DNA of 10,206 nucleotides from positions 1 through 10,206 of the forward strand of contig JAUWSP010000049.1 in the NCBI GenBank assembly GCA_030610025.1, in the 5' to 3' direction. This document shows, in pieces, positions 1-7,528 of this stretch; within the stretch, counting starts at the first letter, position 1, and each line of letters begins with the position of its first letter. Below the pieces are notes generated by a model. It ran no database searches. It was not told where the DNA came from and saw only the letters and a program-made list of their open reading frames with translations. This stretch comes from Acidobacteriota bacterium (GTDB lineage Bacteria; Acidobacteriota; Thermoanaerobaculia; Multivoradales; JAHEKO01). Both the position numbers and the translations under genes were made by a program.

Positions 1-88
1 CCGTGGTTGACCCGGGGGATCTTCGAGCTGGTTGGGCGGCACTGAGGCACTGAGGCCTTGGGGCAGTGGGGCGGCGTGACTGTAGGGG
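1..88. other. left-edge non-coding stretch, possible gene tail
   Basis: No complete gene is visible here. Plus-strand frame 1 is open from the window edge to a TGA at 43-45 and reads PWLTRGIFELVGRH, which could be the last 14 residues of a gene entering from the left and convergent with the deacetylase gene. Fourteen residues are too few to identify a family, so this is only a possibility. The TGA lies inside a perfect 8-base tandem duplication, ACTGAGGC at 41-48 and 49-56. The stretch then becomes G-rich up to the inverted-repeat element that begins at 89. Confidence 0.3.
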
Positions 89-273
89 CCTAGCCCGACC
101 TTCTCACCAACGTTCTACTGCCAGACCGGATCTGCCCGAACTTACTACGTTTTCCGCCCTCATCCCTCCTCGCCGTACTTCAAGTACGCCTGCGGGGGCT
201 TCAGTTGTCAGGCCTTGTACCTCCGGACATCTTCGTCCTTTCGCTACGAAGCTGGTGAGAAGGTCGGGCTAGG
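89..273. repeat. 185-bp element with perfect 21-bp terminal inverted repeats
   Basis: The left arm (89-109) begins CCTAGCCCGA and ends TTCTCACCA. Its exact reverse complement occupies 253-273, beginning TGGTGAGAAG and ending GGGCTAGG. The 143 bp between the arms contain further symmetry: a palindrome CGTACTT-C-AAGTACG (174-188), an inverted pair CTTCGT/ACGAAG with a 9-base loop (231-251), and a small CAGA/TCTG stem (122-134). The element has no coding capacity that looks real and lies 19 bp beyond the stop codon of the deacetylase gene. The layout fits a non-autonomous miniature transposable element or a dispersed structured intergenic repeat. A simple terminator is unlikely because the arms are too far apart and no T-run follows. 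The symmetry is seen directly; mobility is inference. GGGGCGGCG occurs at both 68-76 and 272-280 but is off-register for a target-site duplication. Confidence 0.7.
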
Positions 274-292
274 GGCGGCGGGGCTCAAGGGG

Positions 293-2122
293 TTAGGGGG
301 GTTGGGGGGCCAGCTCGAAGGAGAGACTTTCACTGGCCTGGCTGACTGCTGCCTCGTAGGCCTCGCCTTCGACCAGATCGTGCAATCGATCGCTGATCGG
401 CAGGACCATGGACATGGGGTGCCAGTTGGCCGGTTTGCCGCTGACAGTGTCGATGACGCGACCCTCCGAAACAGCGTTGGTGGCTGCGGCCAGGGGCATC
501 TCCTGGATGGCCTCATGGACATTCCTGAACCAGGCCTCGTCGACCGGATCGACAAACCGGAGGAATTTCTTGCCCTTGACTGCCAGGTAGAAGTGCGAGG
601 GTACGAAGACTAGGCCATCCAGTCGCAGGCGATCGCAGATCAGGATGAGAAGGGAGGCGACATCGCCCAGGAGTCCGAGCCCCGGGTAGGTCTGACCCGG
701 CAGTGGCTGCTGATTGATGAATCTGGAGCGGGGGTTCTGCATCAGCAGCCACTCGAGACTCAGCAGCTCCATCGAAGGTATCGAGTGCCTGTCGAAACGG
801 ACACGGAGCTCCATCAGAAGCTCTTCGAGATCGCGATCGCTGAAGATTCGTAACGTGTCCCCCGAGCTTTCCCCAAAAGAAAAAGCCAGGGTAGGAGTGG
901 CGAAGCCCATCCTGCGAAGGTGCTCCAGGATACCCGTCGACTCGAGGACGAGCTCCATTTCATGGAGCGAGAGGTGTCCGAGAAACAGAGGGTCCTGGCC
1001 CACCGCGCCGAGGTTGCCGAGCAGCTCCGCCTCGGTCAGGCCCCAGTCATCGCTGGCGGCCCCTGGCCTGGCCATCGTGGCGCCCAGGCTGTGGGCCATC
1101 TGCCGATAGCGGGCCAGGGTGGCCTCTTCGGTGGTGGGTGGCTCGACGACGTTGCCGCCGCTGAGCAACCAGGAAAAGGAGCGGGCGCTGTAGCGCCAGG
1201 TCTCACCACCGTAGCCGCCAGCCAGCAGAATGACCAAAGGCAGTCCATGCTGAGATCGTATCTGCTCGATGACGAAGCAATCTCTTTGCAGCATTCCGGT
1301 GGGCGTGATGGCCCAGTTGCCAATGCGATCGTCGTGAGCCGGGTCGGTACCGGCCAGGTAGAACACCAAGCCTGGCCCCACGTCTCGGATCAGCCCTGGA
1401 AGCGTCGACTCGATCGCTTCGAGGTACGTGGCATCCTCGACATCGTCGCCGAGCTCGACCGACAACGAGGCTCGTGCCGGCGCGTCGTCCCAGCTTTGAT
1501 TGTGAATCGAGAATGTGAATACCGAGTCGTCGTCGGCGAAGATCTCGCGGGTGCCGTTGCCATCGTGAATGTCTAGATCGACGATCAGGATCGGTTCGGC
1601 GAAGCCCTCTTGTCGGACGCGGCGGATGGCGACCGCGACATCGTTGAAGATGCAGAAGCCCCTGCCCGAATGGACGCCGGCGTGGTGAAAGCCACCGCCC
1701 AGATTGACTGCGATCCGCTCCCTTTCGAGGGCCAGGCGGGTTGCCGCGAGAGTACCGCCGGTAGCGGCTCGCTGGGCCTGGAGCGCTCGTTGGTGCAGGG
1801 CGGGCCAGACATCCATACCGATGATGGCAACCAGGGATTCGGGCTCCCGTAGGGCATCGAGATAGGCGGCCGAGTGGGCCAGGTGGAGATCCCTCAGAGA
1901 GGCGGTGGCGACCCGATGGACCTGTCTTGGCCGCATCAGCCTCTCGGCCAGCAGGAAATCGAGGATTCGCTCTGCGCGATGGATGTCGATCGGTGATCCT
2001 CCCAGATCGACCGGGTAGTCGGGAGAAAAGAAGAATTCGGTGGAAGGACGCCCAACCTTCGACCGGAACCGATCCCAGGTGCGGCGAAGGAGGGGTGCAA
2101 GCGGTGCAGGGCCTTCAGTCAC
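293..2122 (-). CDS. class IV-like histone deacetylase family protein with C-terminal extension
   Basis: This is a 609-residue protein. Residues about 30-325 are a zinc-dependent deacetylase domain of the arginase/HDAC fold, which hydrolyses acetyl-lysine or acetyl-polyamine type substrates in the cytoplasm. The catalytic His pair is in GGGFHHA (H146/H147). The zinc ligands are D184 and H186 in DLDIHDGNGT, plus D260 in AGTDPAHDDRIG. The transition-state Tyr is Y304 in AGGYGG. DLDxH followed by a non-His residue (here D187) resembles class IV/HDAC11 (DLDxHQGNG) more than class I (HH). All catalytic residues are present, so activity is expected. Residues about 330-609 form a second region I cannot name. 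It includes SLEWLLMQNPRSRF, then PGQTYPGLGLLGD, then GLVFVPSHFYLAVKGKKFLRFVDP (about 503-526), and vaguely recalls GNAT-like acyltransferases. Start: a GTG with GGTGA 9 bases upstream; no ATG fits better. It is the last gene of the minus-strand run, 42 bases after smr. Confidence 0.92.
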   Translation of the reverse strand: MTEGPAPLAPLLRRTWDRFRSKVGRPSTEFFFSPDYPVDLGGSPIDIHRAERILDFLLAERLMRPRQVHRVATASLRDLHLAHSAAYLDALREPESLVAIIGMDVWPALHQRALQAQRAATGGTLAATRLALERERIAVNLGGGFHHAGVHSGRGFCIFNDVAVAIRRVRQEGFAEPILIVDLDIHDGNGTREIFADDDSVFTFSIHNQSWDDAPARASLSVELGDDVEDATYLEAIESTLPGLIRDVGPGLVFYLAGTDPAHDDRIGNWAITPTGMLQRDCFVIEQIRSQHGLPLVILLAGGYGGETWRYSARSFSWLLSGGNVVEPPTTEEATLARYRQMAHSLGATMARPGAASDDWGLTEAELLGNLGAVGQDPLFLGHLSLHEMELVLESTGILEHLRRMGFATPTLAFSFGESSGDTLRIFSDRDLEELLMELRVRFDRHSIPSMELLSLEWLLMQNPRSRFINQQPLPGQTYPGLGLLGDVASLLILICDRLRLDGLVFVPSHFYLAVKGKKFLRFVDPVDEAWFRNVHEAIQEMPLAAATNAVSEGRVIDTVSGKPANWHPMSMVLPISDRLHDLVEGEAYEAAVSQASESLSFELAPQPP

Positions 2123-2164
2123 GTTCGAGAGTCACCCTACCACCATGGGCGGATGCCCGCGGTC

Positions 2165-2461
2165 TCAGTCGGGCGCTCCGGCCATGGTGACCAGGGTGGC
2201 ACCCCATCCCCCCGCGTCACCGGTGGCGTCGGCAAAGGAAGCGACGCGTGAATCGCGCTCCAGGATCTTTCGAACCGTCTGACGCTGCACTCCGCGCCCC
2301 TTGCCGTGAATGATCCGCACATGGGTCCAACCCTTCTCCTGGGCTACCTCCAGGTAGCTGCGGACGAGATCGGCGACCTCGGATGGGGGAAAACTGTGGA
2401 GATCCAGGACGTCGGTCAGCGGCAGCTCTATCGGTGCTCCGGGGTCGAGGTCGTCGTGCAT
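2165..2461 (-). CDS. small stand-alone Smr-domain protein
   Basis: This 98-residue protein (100 if translation starts at the in-frame GTG at 2467) is essentially one Smr domain, the small MutS-related domain known for DNA- or RNA-nicking endonuclease activity in some members. The two hallmark motifs are present: LDLHSF near residues 19-24, where many Smr domains have DLHG, and IIHGKGRGVQRQTVRKIL near 50-67, containing the conserved HGKG. The C-terminus has GGWGATLVT, a typical final strand. There is no N-terminal MutS2 or other partner domain, so it may need another protein for target choice. I prefer the ATG at 2461 because GGA lies 10 bases upstream, against only 4 for the GTG. It begins 18 bases after the stop of the upstream barrel-protein gene and is followed after 42 bases by the deacetylase gene, so the three are probably co-transcribed. 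The family call is firm; the cellular role is unknown. Confidence 0.88.
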   Translation of the reverse strand: MHDDLDPGAPIELPLTDVLDLHSFPPSEVADLVRSYLEVAQEKGWTHVRIIHGKGRGVQRQTVRKILERDSRVASFADATGDAGGWGATLVTMAGAPD

Positions 2462-2479
2462 GGTCACCGGATCCGGGGG

Positions 2480-5446
2480 CTATTTGAACATCTTGAGGAA
2501 GGTGAGGAAGAGGGTAAAACCGTCATCGGGACCGGCAACCGGTACGCCTGCATCGAGCCGCACCAGCGTTTTCCAGGGGCCGACAATGGTGCCTGCGATG
2601 CCCAGGCCGGCCAGGAGCTCCTGGTCGAGCCCTTCCGGCTTGTCGGTCGCCAGAGCCCCATCAACGAGACCCTGGAGCCGGAATAGCTCCCCCATTTCGA
2701 TTCCGTAGCTCAGGTGCATGGCCGTGGCGCTCTGCGCCCGAATCTTGCCGCTCTGGTAGCCATGCACTCGAATCTTGCTGAAAGATCCAAATTGATACTT
2801 GCTGAAGCGGTCCAGGTCCTGTCCATCGACGTACTCGAGTTGAACGCCGAACTTGCGAAATTGGGGGAGATGAAAGGTCTTGGAAATGGAAGCCTGCCAT
2901 TTCAGATAGTCCTTGGTCTCCGGATCGTACTCGCCGGAGTCCGGGATCCCCCAGGGCTCCCAGGTGGATCGATTGGAATAGCTACCCTTCACTTTGAATC
3001 GATAGCCACCGCGGGTATAGGTGACCCGTAGACCGAGCTCGTTCGTGAAGTGGTCCTGTGGCAGGACGAACGCTTCCGCCGTATCATCCGAGCGGCTATA
3101 GGCGCTGTGCCGCAATTCGTATTGCAGGTTGACCTTGGTGAAGGCGCCTATCAGGTGCCCGAGCTCGGCGTCGATGCTGGCCGGTCGCTCTTTGACATCG
3201 GCAGCCTCGAGCTCTTCACCCTGGCGATACAAGGTGTCCGTGAAGGGTACCGCGACGAGAAACAGATCGGATGAGGCGCTGAAGTCAGAGCCCAGCACGT
3301 TGGTGTCAGCGATGCTGGCGGAGGCCAGGGCGCCGGCGAAAAGCGCGTTGACCTGAGCGCCGGTCCCCTTGAAATCGAGGGAAAAATAGTCGACGCCGAG
3401 CAACGGAAGCGGGTAGTCGAGCGCATCATCGTGGAAAACACCACCGGCCAGGAACAGGCGGCTGGAATCGAATTTCTCCTGCACGACACGCTCGCCGGTC
3501 TTCTTGTCCGGTACCAGGTACCGAAGGCCCTCCGGAGTCTCGCGAACCATGGTCGCGTCGGACTCCAGCGCTGCGCTGCGCTCGGCTTCGAGATCCGAGA
3601 CATTGAGCTCTACCGCTGTCAGCAGAGTCTCCTTCTCGACCACGGTCGTGGTGTTGAAGATCGACCAGATCTGCTGGCTGACCACTCGCAGCGGTAGCCA
3701 GTAGCTTTCAGGCTGCCACTCGGCCGGCTGACCCTGGGAATCGATCGGACTGTAGTGGAGGGTCTCCTCGTTGGAAACGACATCACCCTCCAGACCCAGC
3801 TGTACGGCTCGTGAGCGGACACGTACGAAGAGCTCCCGATCAATCCAGACCGTGCCGCGGAAGAGGCTCTTCTCAGAGTCGCCGGGTCGGGGGCGGAAGT
3901 CCACGACCCAGCAGTCGCGACCTTCAATGGAATCCGTTCCTCTGAGGTGATAGGTGTAATCACGGGTGAAGTTGATCTCGAGCGGCAGATTTGCGGCTCG
4001 TTCGGGTTGGATCAGGGGAATTTGCGGCGCCTGCCTGCCCTTCCACTTGAGGCCGTTGACGAAGAAGTGCTCCCACACCCAGTCCGTTCCGGAGCCCCGC
4101 TGATAGAAGAGGCGCCCTTCGAAGGTGACTTCCAGGCCCTGTGTGCTGAACTCGAAACGGAGGTGGGTCGTATTCGTACCCCGGTAGTTATCGAGCCTTC
4201 GGGACTGTGAGTCCTCCACGGCCTGCATGCGGCGAAGGATCTCCTCGACCGGGAGGGATCGCTCCGAGACAACCGTCAGCTCGTCCTCCAGGCCCCGGTC
4301 TCCCTCGCGCTCGGCAAGCGTCTGCCTTTCGAGCTGCAGGAGGCTCACTCGCTGCCCCTGTTCCCATCGAAGTTCCAGTCCCTGGCTCGATCGCAGCCCG
4401 CCGTAGAGATCGAGGCTCAGGCCAGACTCCAGGTCGGTTCGGGATGGCTGACGCAGACTGGTGTCAGAAAAGGTGACCACGGCTTCGGCCGAGCCGGCAT
4501 CATGCTCGACGATGACTCGCAGTCCGAGATCTTCGCCCCGAACGAAGCTCCAGGCCTCGGCATTGCCGAATGGGGTGGAGTAGGGGTCGTAGGACAGGTC
4601 ACCTCTGAACTCGAGGGCGAGCAGCTTGAGCGGCTTCAGACTCGGCGATCCGCCAACAGGCTGCTGGAACAGGGTCATCGACGCGCCTGCCACGGTGTTG
4701 CGGGCTGCCTGGGATAGAGCGAGCTCCGCCGGATCCGGGAAGGGCATCGCGTCCAACACCACAGGCTTGCCAGGATCGAGCTCGGTGAGGAGCTCCGTGA
4801 TGGGTCTGAGCTGTGTCGAGTCGACGGGCTGGAGGACTACGCCGTCCAGGTAGGCGGCTACGTCCTGCTCGAAAAGTCGGCGCAGTGACTCGTGGTCAGG
4901 GGCCAGAGGCTGGGAGAAGACACCGGAGTCGGGTTGGGCGCCGGTCAGCGTGACCGTGGCTCTCTTCAGCAAGAAGGAGTATTGCTCGGGGTCGAGTGGT
5001 TCGTGGGGCGAATCAGCAGGCTTCCAGAGCACCTGGAACTGGGTACCTGGGCCGGCCTCCTGAGCCAGGCGTGAAGCAACCGCCAGCTCGCTCTCGAGGC
5101 TCTCGAGGTGCTCGATCAGAGGTGCCGGAGTGCGGAACTCGAGGCCCAGAAGAGGAGTGGCCCCGCTAGCCACGATCTGCCTGGCAGGAGCGGCTGTCGC
5201 GGTCTCTGTGAGCTCGACGGACCAGGCAACGAAGAAGGTGGAATCTTCATCGATCCGGGGTGCTTCCTGCAGCTGGGGCAGCAGGCTCGCTGGATCGCCG
5301 GTTCGAATTCCGGCGCAGGGGCTGCAAGCCGGAGTTACAGCTTGTGCTGCCGGGGCCACTGAGGCCAGCGCGAGACCCCAGAGCACCATCATCGAAGCCC
5401 GAAGGGCTCGATCCGGGTCGATGGATTTCAATGAGAACGACCACAT
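2480..5446 (-). CDS. large secreted modular protein with predicted C-terminal outer-membrane beta-barrel
   Basis: I do not recognise a named family for this 988-residue protein. Residues 1-36 look like a signal peptide: a long charged n-region, hydrophobic MMVLWGLALASVAP, and a possible cleavage after AQA. A CSPC motif follows at 41-44. Residues about 65-260 alternate short hydrophobic strands and helices (LLGLEFRTP, DGVVLQPVD, KPVVLDAMPFPDP), suggesting an alpha/beta, perhaps TIM-barrel-like, domain. Residues 275-395 look beta-rich. Residues about 395-615 resemble LolA/LppX-type lipoprotein-carrier folds (WVWEHFFVNG, GTVWIDRELFVRVR, YWLPLRVVSQQ). Residues about 660-988 show alternating polar/hydrophobic strands with aromatic girdles (NLQYELRHSAYS, TNELGLRVTYTRGGYRFKVKGSYSN, FGVQLEYVDGQ) and end in a strand, FTLFLTFLKMFK, as in outer-membrane barrels. 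Start: an ATG with only a weak GAGAAG 13 bases upstream. The ATG codons at residues 19-20 are alternatives but would remove the charged n-region. Domain calls are by eye. Confidence 0.82.
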   Translation of the reverse strand: MWSFSLKSIDPDRALRASMMVLWGLALASVAPAAQAVTPACSPCAGIRTGDPASLLPQLQEAPRIDEDSTFFVAWSVELTETATAAPARQIVASGATPLLGLEFRTPAPLIEHLESLESELAVASRLAQEAGPGTQFQVLWKPADSPHEPLDPEQYSFLLKRATVTLTGAQPDSGVFSQPLAPDHESLRRLFEQDVAAYLDGVVLQPVDSTQLRPITELLTELDPGKPVVLDAMPFPDPAELALSQAARNTVAGASMTLFQQPVGGSPSLKPLKLLALEFRGDLSYDPYSTPFGNAEAWSFVRGEDLGLRVIVEHDAGSAEAVVTFSDTSLRQPSRTDLESGLSLDLYGGLRSSQGLELRWEQGQRVSLLQLERQTLAEREGDRGLEDELTVVSERSLPVEEILRRMQAVEDSQSRRLDNYRGTNTTHLRFEFSTQGLEVTFEGRLFYQRGSGTDWVWEHFFVNGLKWKGRQAPQIPLIQPERAANLPLEINFTRDYTYHLRGTDSIEGRDCWVVDFRPRPGDSEKSLFRGTVWIDRELFVRVRSRAVQLGLEGDVVSNEETLHYSPIDSQGQPAEWQPESYWLPLRVVSQQIWSIFNTTTVVEKETLLTAVELNVSDLEAERSAALESDATMVRETPEGLRYLVPDKKTGERVVQEKFDSSRLFLAGGVFHDDALDYPLPLLGVDYFSLDFKGTGAQVNALFAGALASASIADTNVLGSDFSASSDLFLVAVPFTDTLYRQGEELEAADVKERPASIDAELGHLIGAFTKVNLQYELRHSAYSRSDDTAEAFVLPQDHFTNELGLRVTYTRGGYRFKVKGSYSNRSTWEPWGIPDSGEYDPETKDYLKWQASISKTFHLPQFRKFGVQLEYVDGQDLDRFSKYQFGSFSKIRVHGYQSGKIRAQSATAMHLSYGIEMGELFRLQGLVDGALATDKPEGLDQELLAGLGIAGTIVGPWKTLVRLDAGVPVAGPDDGFTLFLTFLKMFK

Positions 5447-5569
5447 GGTTGCGGGAAGCTTCTCGTGCCAGTTCGGTCCAGCTCGACTCGCCGGACTTCG
5501 ACTCAGGCTGATGTCGGCGGAGCTTGTCCTTCGTTCATGCCTTGAGCCGGCTCGTGAGTGCCATCGAGG
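5447..5569. other. 123-bp gap between antiporter and barrel-protein genes
   Basis: This is the only sizeable gap inside the minus-strand run, so it is the likeliest place for an internal promoter or a partial terminator. It contains a perfect 10-bp palindrome, GAGCCGGCTC (5544-5553), 17 bases beyond the antiporter stop, without a following T-run. TCGACTC also occurs twice between 5480 and 5510. I see no convincing -10/-35 pair and no small gene. Confidence 0.4.
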
Positions 5570-7525
5570 TCAGGATGCGTCGCCGACTGCCGTTGCCGGA
5601 GACGGATCCGATACCTTTCGACCCAGCCAGAGAACCCCGCCAACGATGACTACGGCTCCCACGGCGAGTGAGATCCATGGGCTCAAGCCGTATGCCGTGG
5701 GGATGTCTCCAATCAGCATTCCCAGCACGCCCATGCTCAGGGCGTACGGGAGCTGGGTTCGCACGTGAGCGATGTGGTCGGAGCCCGAAGCCGTGCTGGA
5801 GAGGATCGTGGTATCCGAGATGGGAGAGCAGTGGTCCCCCCAGACGCTGCCGGCCAGAACGGAGGAGATGGTTCCGACCAGTACCGCACTGTAGCCGTCG
5901 CTACCGAGAGCCAATCCGGCGCCGACGGAAAGCCCGTGGGCGATCGGAACCACCAGCGGCATGAGGATCCCGAGGGTGCCCCAGGAGGAACCGGTCGCAA
6001 AGGACACGGCGGCCGAGAGGAGGAAAATCAAGACCGGAAACCAATGAGGGGAGAGAATGTCCTGGGACAGTCCGACCAGGAATTCTGCTGTCTGCAGATC
6101 GCTGCAAACCGTGCCGATGGACCAGGCCAGGATCAATACGATCAGGGCCATGAAGATCGACTTGAAGCCCTCGACCATGGCGCCGACACCCTCGCGCAGG
6201 GTGAAGATTCGCTGTGCCAATGGAAGGCCAAATGCCAAGATCAGTCCTCCCAGACTCGCCCAGCAGAGGGCCGCGATGCTGTCGGCATTGCCGAAAACCT
6301 CTCGCAGCCAGGCTCCAGTGGTCTCGACATCAGCCCGCTCGAGACCGGAGCTGCCACTCGAGTACATTCCACCAATCGTGATCCCGATTACCGCGAGGAT
6401 GGGCACCACGGCGTTGATGGCTCTCCTGGGTGCTCCGGGTGGCGGCTCGAGGATGTCGGCGTTGAAATTGGCCAGAGGCACCGCACCATCTGCCAGGAGC
6501 TTGCCGGTTCTTCGTGCTCTGCGCTCTGCCTTGAGCATGGGGCCGAAGTCCCTGCCAGTCACGGCGATGGTGAAGCCCAGGATCAGCGCAAAGATAGGGT
6601 AGAAGCGGTAGGGAATCGAAGCCACGAACGTGGTGTAGGCGTTGAAGGGTATGTCCGCCACGACAAACGCCGCCGCTATGAGTCCGACCTCGAAGCCGAT
6701 CCAGGAGGAGATGGGGAAGACGCTGGCTACCGGAGCTGCGGTGGAGTCGACGATGTAGGCGAGTTTCTCGCGGCTGATCTTCAGGCGATCGGTGATGGGA
6801 CGCATGGTAGAGCCGACGATCAGCGTGTTGGCATAGTCGTCGAAGAAGATCATGATTCCCAGCGCCCACGTTGCGAACTGGCCCCGCTGCGGGCTGGTCG
6901 CGAAAGGTCTGATCTTCTCCACGATCCCCAAGGTGCCACCACCCTTGTTGATCAGGCCGATCATCCCGCCCAGCAGCGTTGTGAACACCAAGATGGCCGC
7001 CTGGTTGGGGTCGGCGACCGAGGATGCTACGTAGTGATCGATGGTGCGGGCCAATGCGGTCAACGGTTGCCAGTTGTAGAGGAACAGGGCACCGGAGAAA
7101 ACCCCCAGAAACAAGGAGAGCAGTACCTCCTTCGTGACGAGGGCGAGGCCGATTGCCACCAGAGGAGGGAGAATCGAGAGCCAGGCGGGAATCACCCGAA
7201 TCGAGGCCTCCGCCCGGGCCCCTCCTGTTGCGACCTGGAGGCTGTGGCTCCCCGACGACAACTCGACGTGGTCGAGGACGATCTCGTGCTCTCCTGCGGA
7301 GAGGGTTCGCAGGTCGATGGACCGGCCGTCGAGAAGGGTCTCGAGCGGGATGAGCTCTGCGTCCGCTACGTCGAGGACCCTGACTGTAAGGGCGAGCGGC
7401 AGTCCCGTCAGATGGGTGCTGCGGGTCTCGAGCTCCAACTCGGCCGCTGCGCCCGGTTGAACGGCCAGCAGGCCGGTCAGCGCCAGGGCGAACCACAACT
7501 CCAGGTGTCGTAGGCTTGGCGGCAG
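5570..7525 (-). CDS. NhaC-family Na+/H+ antiporter with N-terminal signal and Ig-like domain
   Basis: This is a 651-residue inner-membrane protein of the NhaC family (ion transporter superfamily), which exchanges Na+ (or a metabolite) for H+. Family signatures: IFFDDYANTLIVGSTMRPITD (about 226-246), SSWIGFE (about 273-279), TGSSWGTLGILMP (about 511-523) and GSVWGDHCSPISDTTILSS (about 559-577). Many hydrophobic segments run from residue about 115 to 640. Residues about 28-113 are different: no membrane segments, alternating beta-strands of Ig-like character (ALTVRVLDV, HEIVLDHVELSSGSHSLQV). They are preceded by a signal-like stretch (LWFALALTGLLAVQPGAAA), so this domain should lie outside the inner membrane. 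Start choice: CTG at 7525-7523 gives a charged n-region (MPPSLRHLE) and lies 8 bases after GAGGAGG (7540-7534) within recA. The next candidate, TTG at 7498, has no spaced ribosome-binding site. The frame is closed upstream by the TAG at 7531-7529, which is also the recA stop. The gap to recA is 3 bases, so translational coupling is likely. True substrate is unknown. Confidence 0.9.
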   Translation of the reverse strand: MPPSLRHLELWFALALTGLLAVQPGAAAELELETRSTHLTGLPLALTVRVLDVADAELIPLETLLDGRSIDLRTLSAGEHEIVLDHVELSSGSHSLQVATGGARAEASIRVIPAWLSILPPLVAIGLALVTKEVLLSLFLGVFSGALFLYNWQPLTALARTIDHYVASSVADPNQAAILVFTTLLGGMIGLINKGGGTLGIVEKIRPFATSPQRGQFATWALGIMIFFDDYANTLIVGSTMRPITDRLKISREKLAYIVDSTAAPVASVFPISSWIGFEVGLIAAAFVVADIPFNAYTTFVASIPYRFYPIFALILGFTIAVTGRDFGPMLKAERRARRTGKLLADGAVPLANFNADILEPPPGAPRRAINAVVPILAVIGITIGGMYSSGSSGLERADVETTGAWLREVFGNADSIAALCWASLGGLILAFGLPLAQRIFTLREGVGAMVEGFKSIFMALIVLILAWSIGTVCSDLQTAEFLVGLSQDILSPHWFPVLIFLLSAAVSFATGSSWGTLGILMPLVVPIAHGLSVGAGLALGSDGYSAVLVGTISSVLAGSVWGDHCSPISDTTILSSTASGSDHIAHVRTQLPYALSMGVLGMLIGDIPTAYGLSPWISLAVGAVVIVGGVLWLGRKVSDPSPATAVGDAS

Positions 7526-7528
7526 GGC

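Noticed and set aside
41..56. Tandem ACTGAGGC x2 as a microsatellite or attachment site
   Set aside because: Only two 8-base copies with no matching partner found elsewhere in the window; probably a small slippage duplication.
89..273. Inverted repeat read as a rho-independent terminator between convergent genes
   Set aside because: The arms are 143 bases apart and no U-tract follows. The length and perfection fit an element boundary better.
68..280. GGGGCGGCG at 68-76 and 272-280 as a target-site duplication of the element
   Set aside because: The left copy ends 12 bases before the left arm while the right copy overlaps the end of the right arm, and the motif is low-complexity G/C. The register does not fit a duplication.
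215..613. 132-codon plus-strand frame starting inside the inverted-repeat element
   Set aside because: It runs through the right arm and then antisense into the deacetylase. Its Gly/Leu-rich start is translated repeat DNA, not a credible protein.
920..1576. 218-codon plus-strand frame opposite the deacetylase
   Set aside because: Antisense to the HDAC catalytic domain, with no motif and no ribosome-binding site that I could see.
5544..5553. GAGCCGGCTC palindrome as an intrinsic terminator after the antiporter gene
   Set aside because: Only a 5-bp arm with no loop and no following T-run in the direction of transcription.
6330..7496. 388-codon minus-strand frame overlapping the antiporter
   Set aside because: The translation is Arg/Pro/Gly-rich with no recognisable domain and is the +1 shadow of the antiporter frame on the same strand.
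5765..7513. 582-codon plus-strand open frame opposite the antiporter gene
   Set aside because: It lies fully antisense to a gene with clear NhaC motifs, and its translation is rich in G, D, Q, E and R without hydrophobic cores. This is the expected shadow of GC-rich codon usage.
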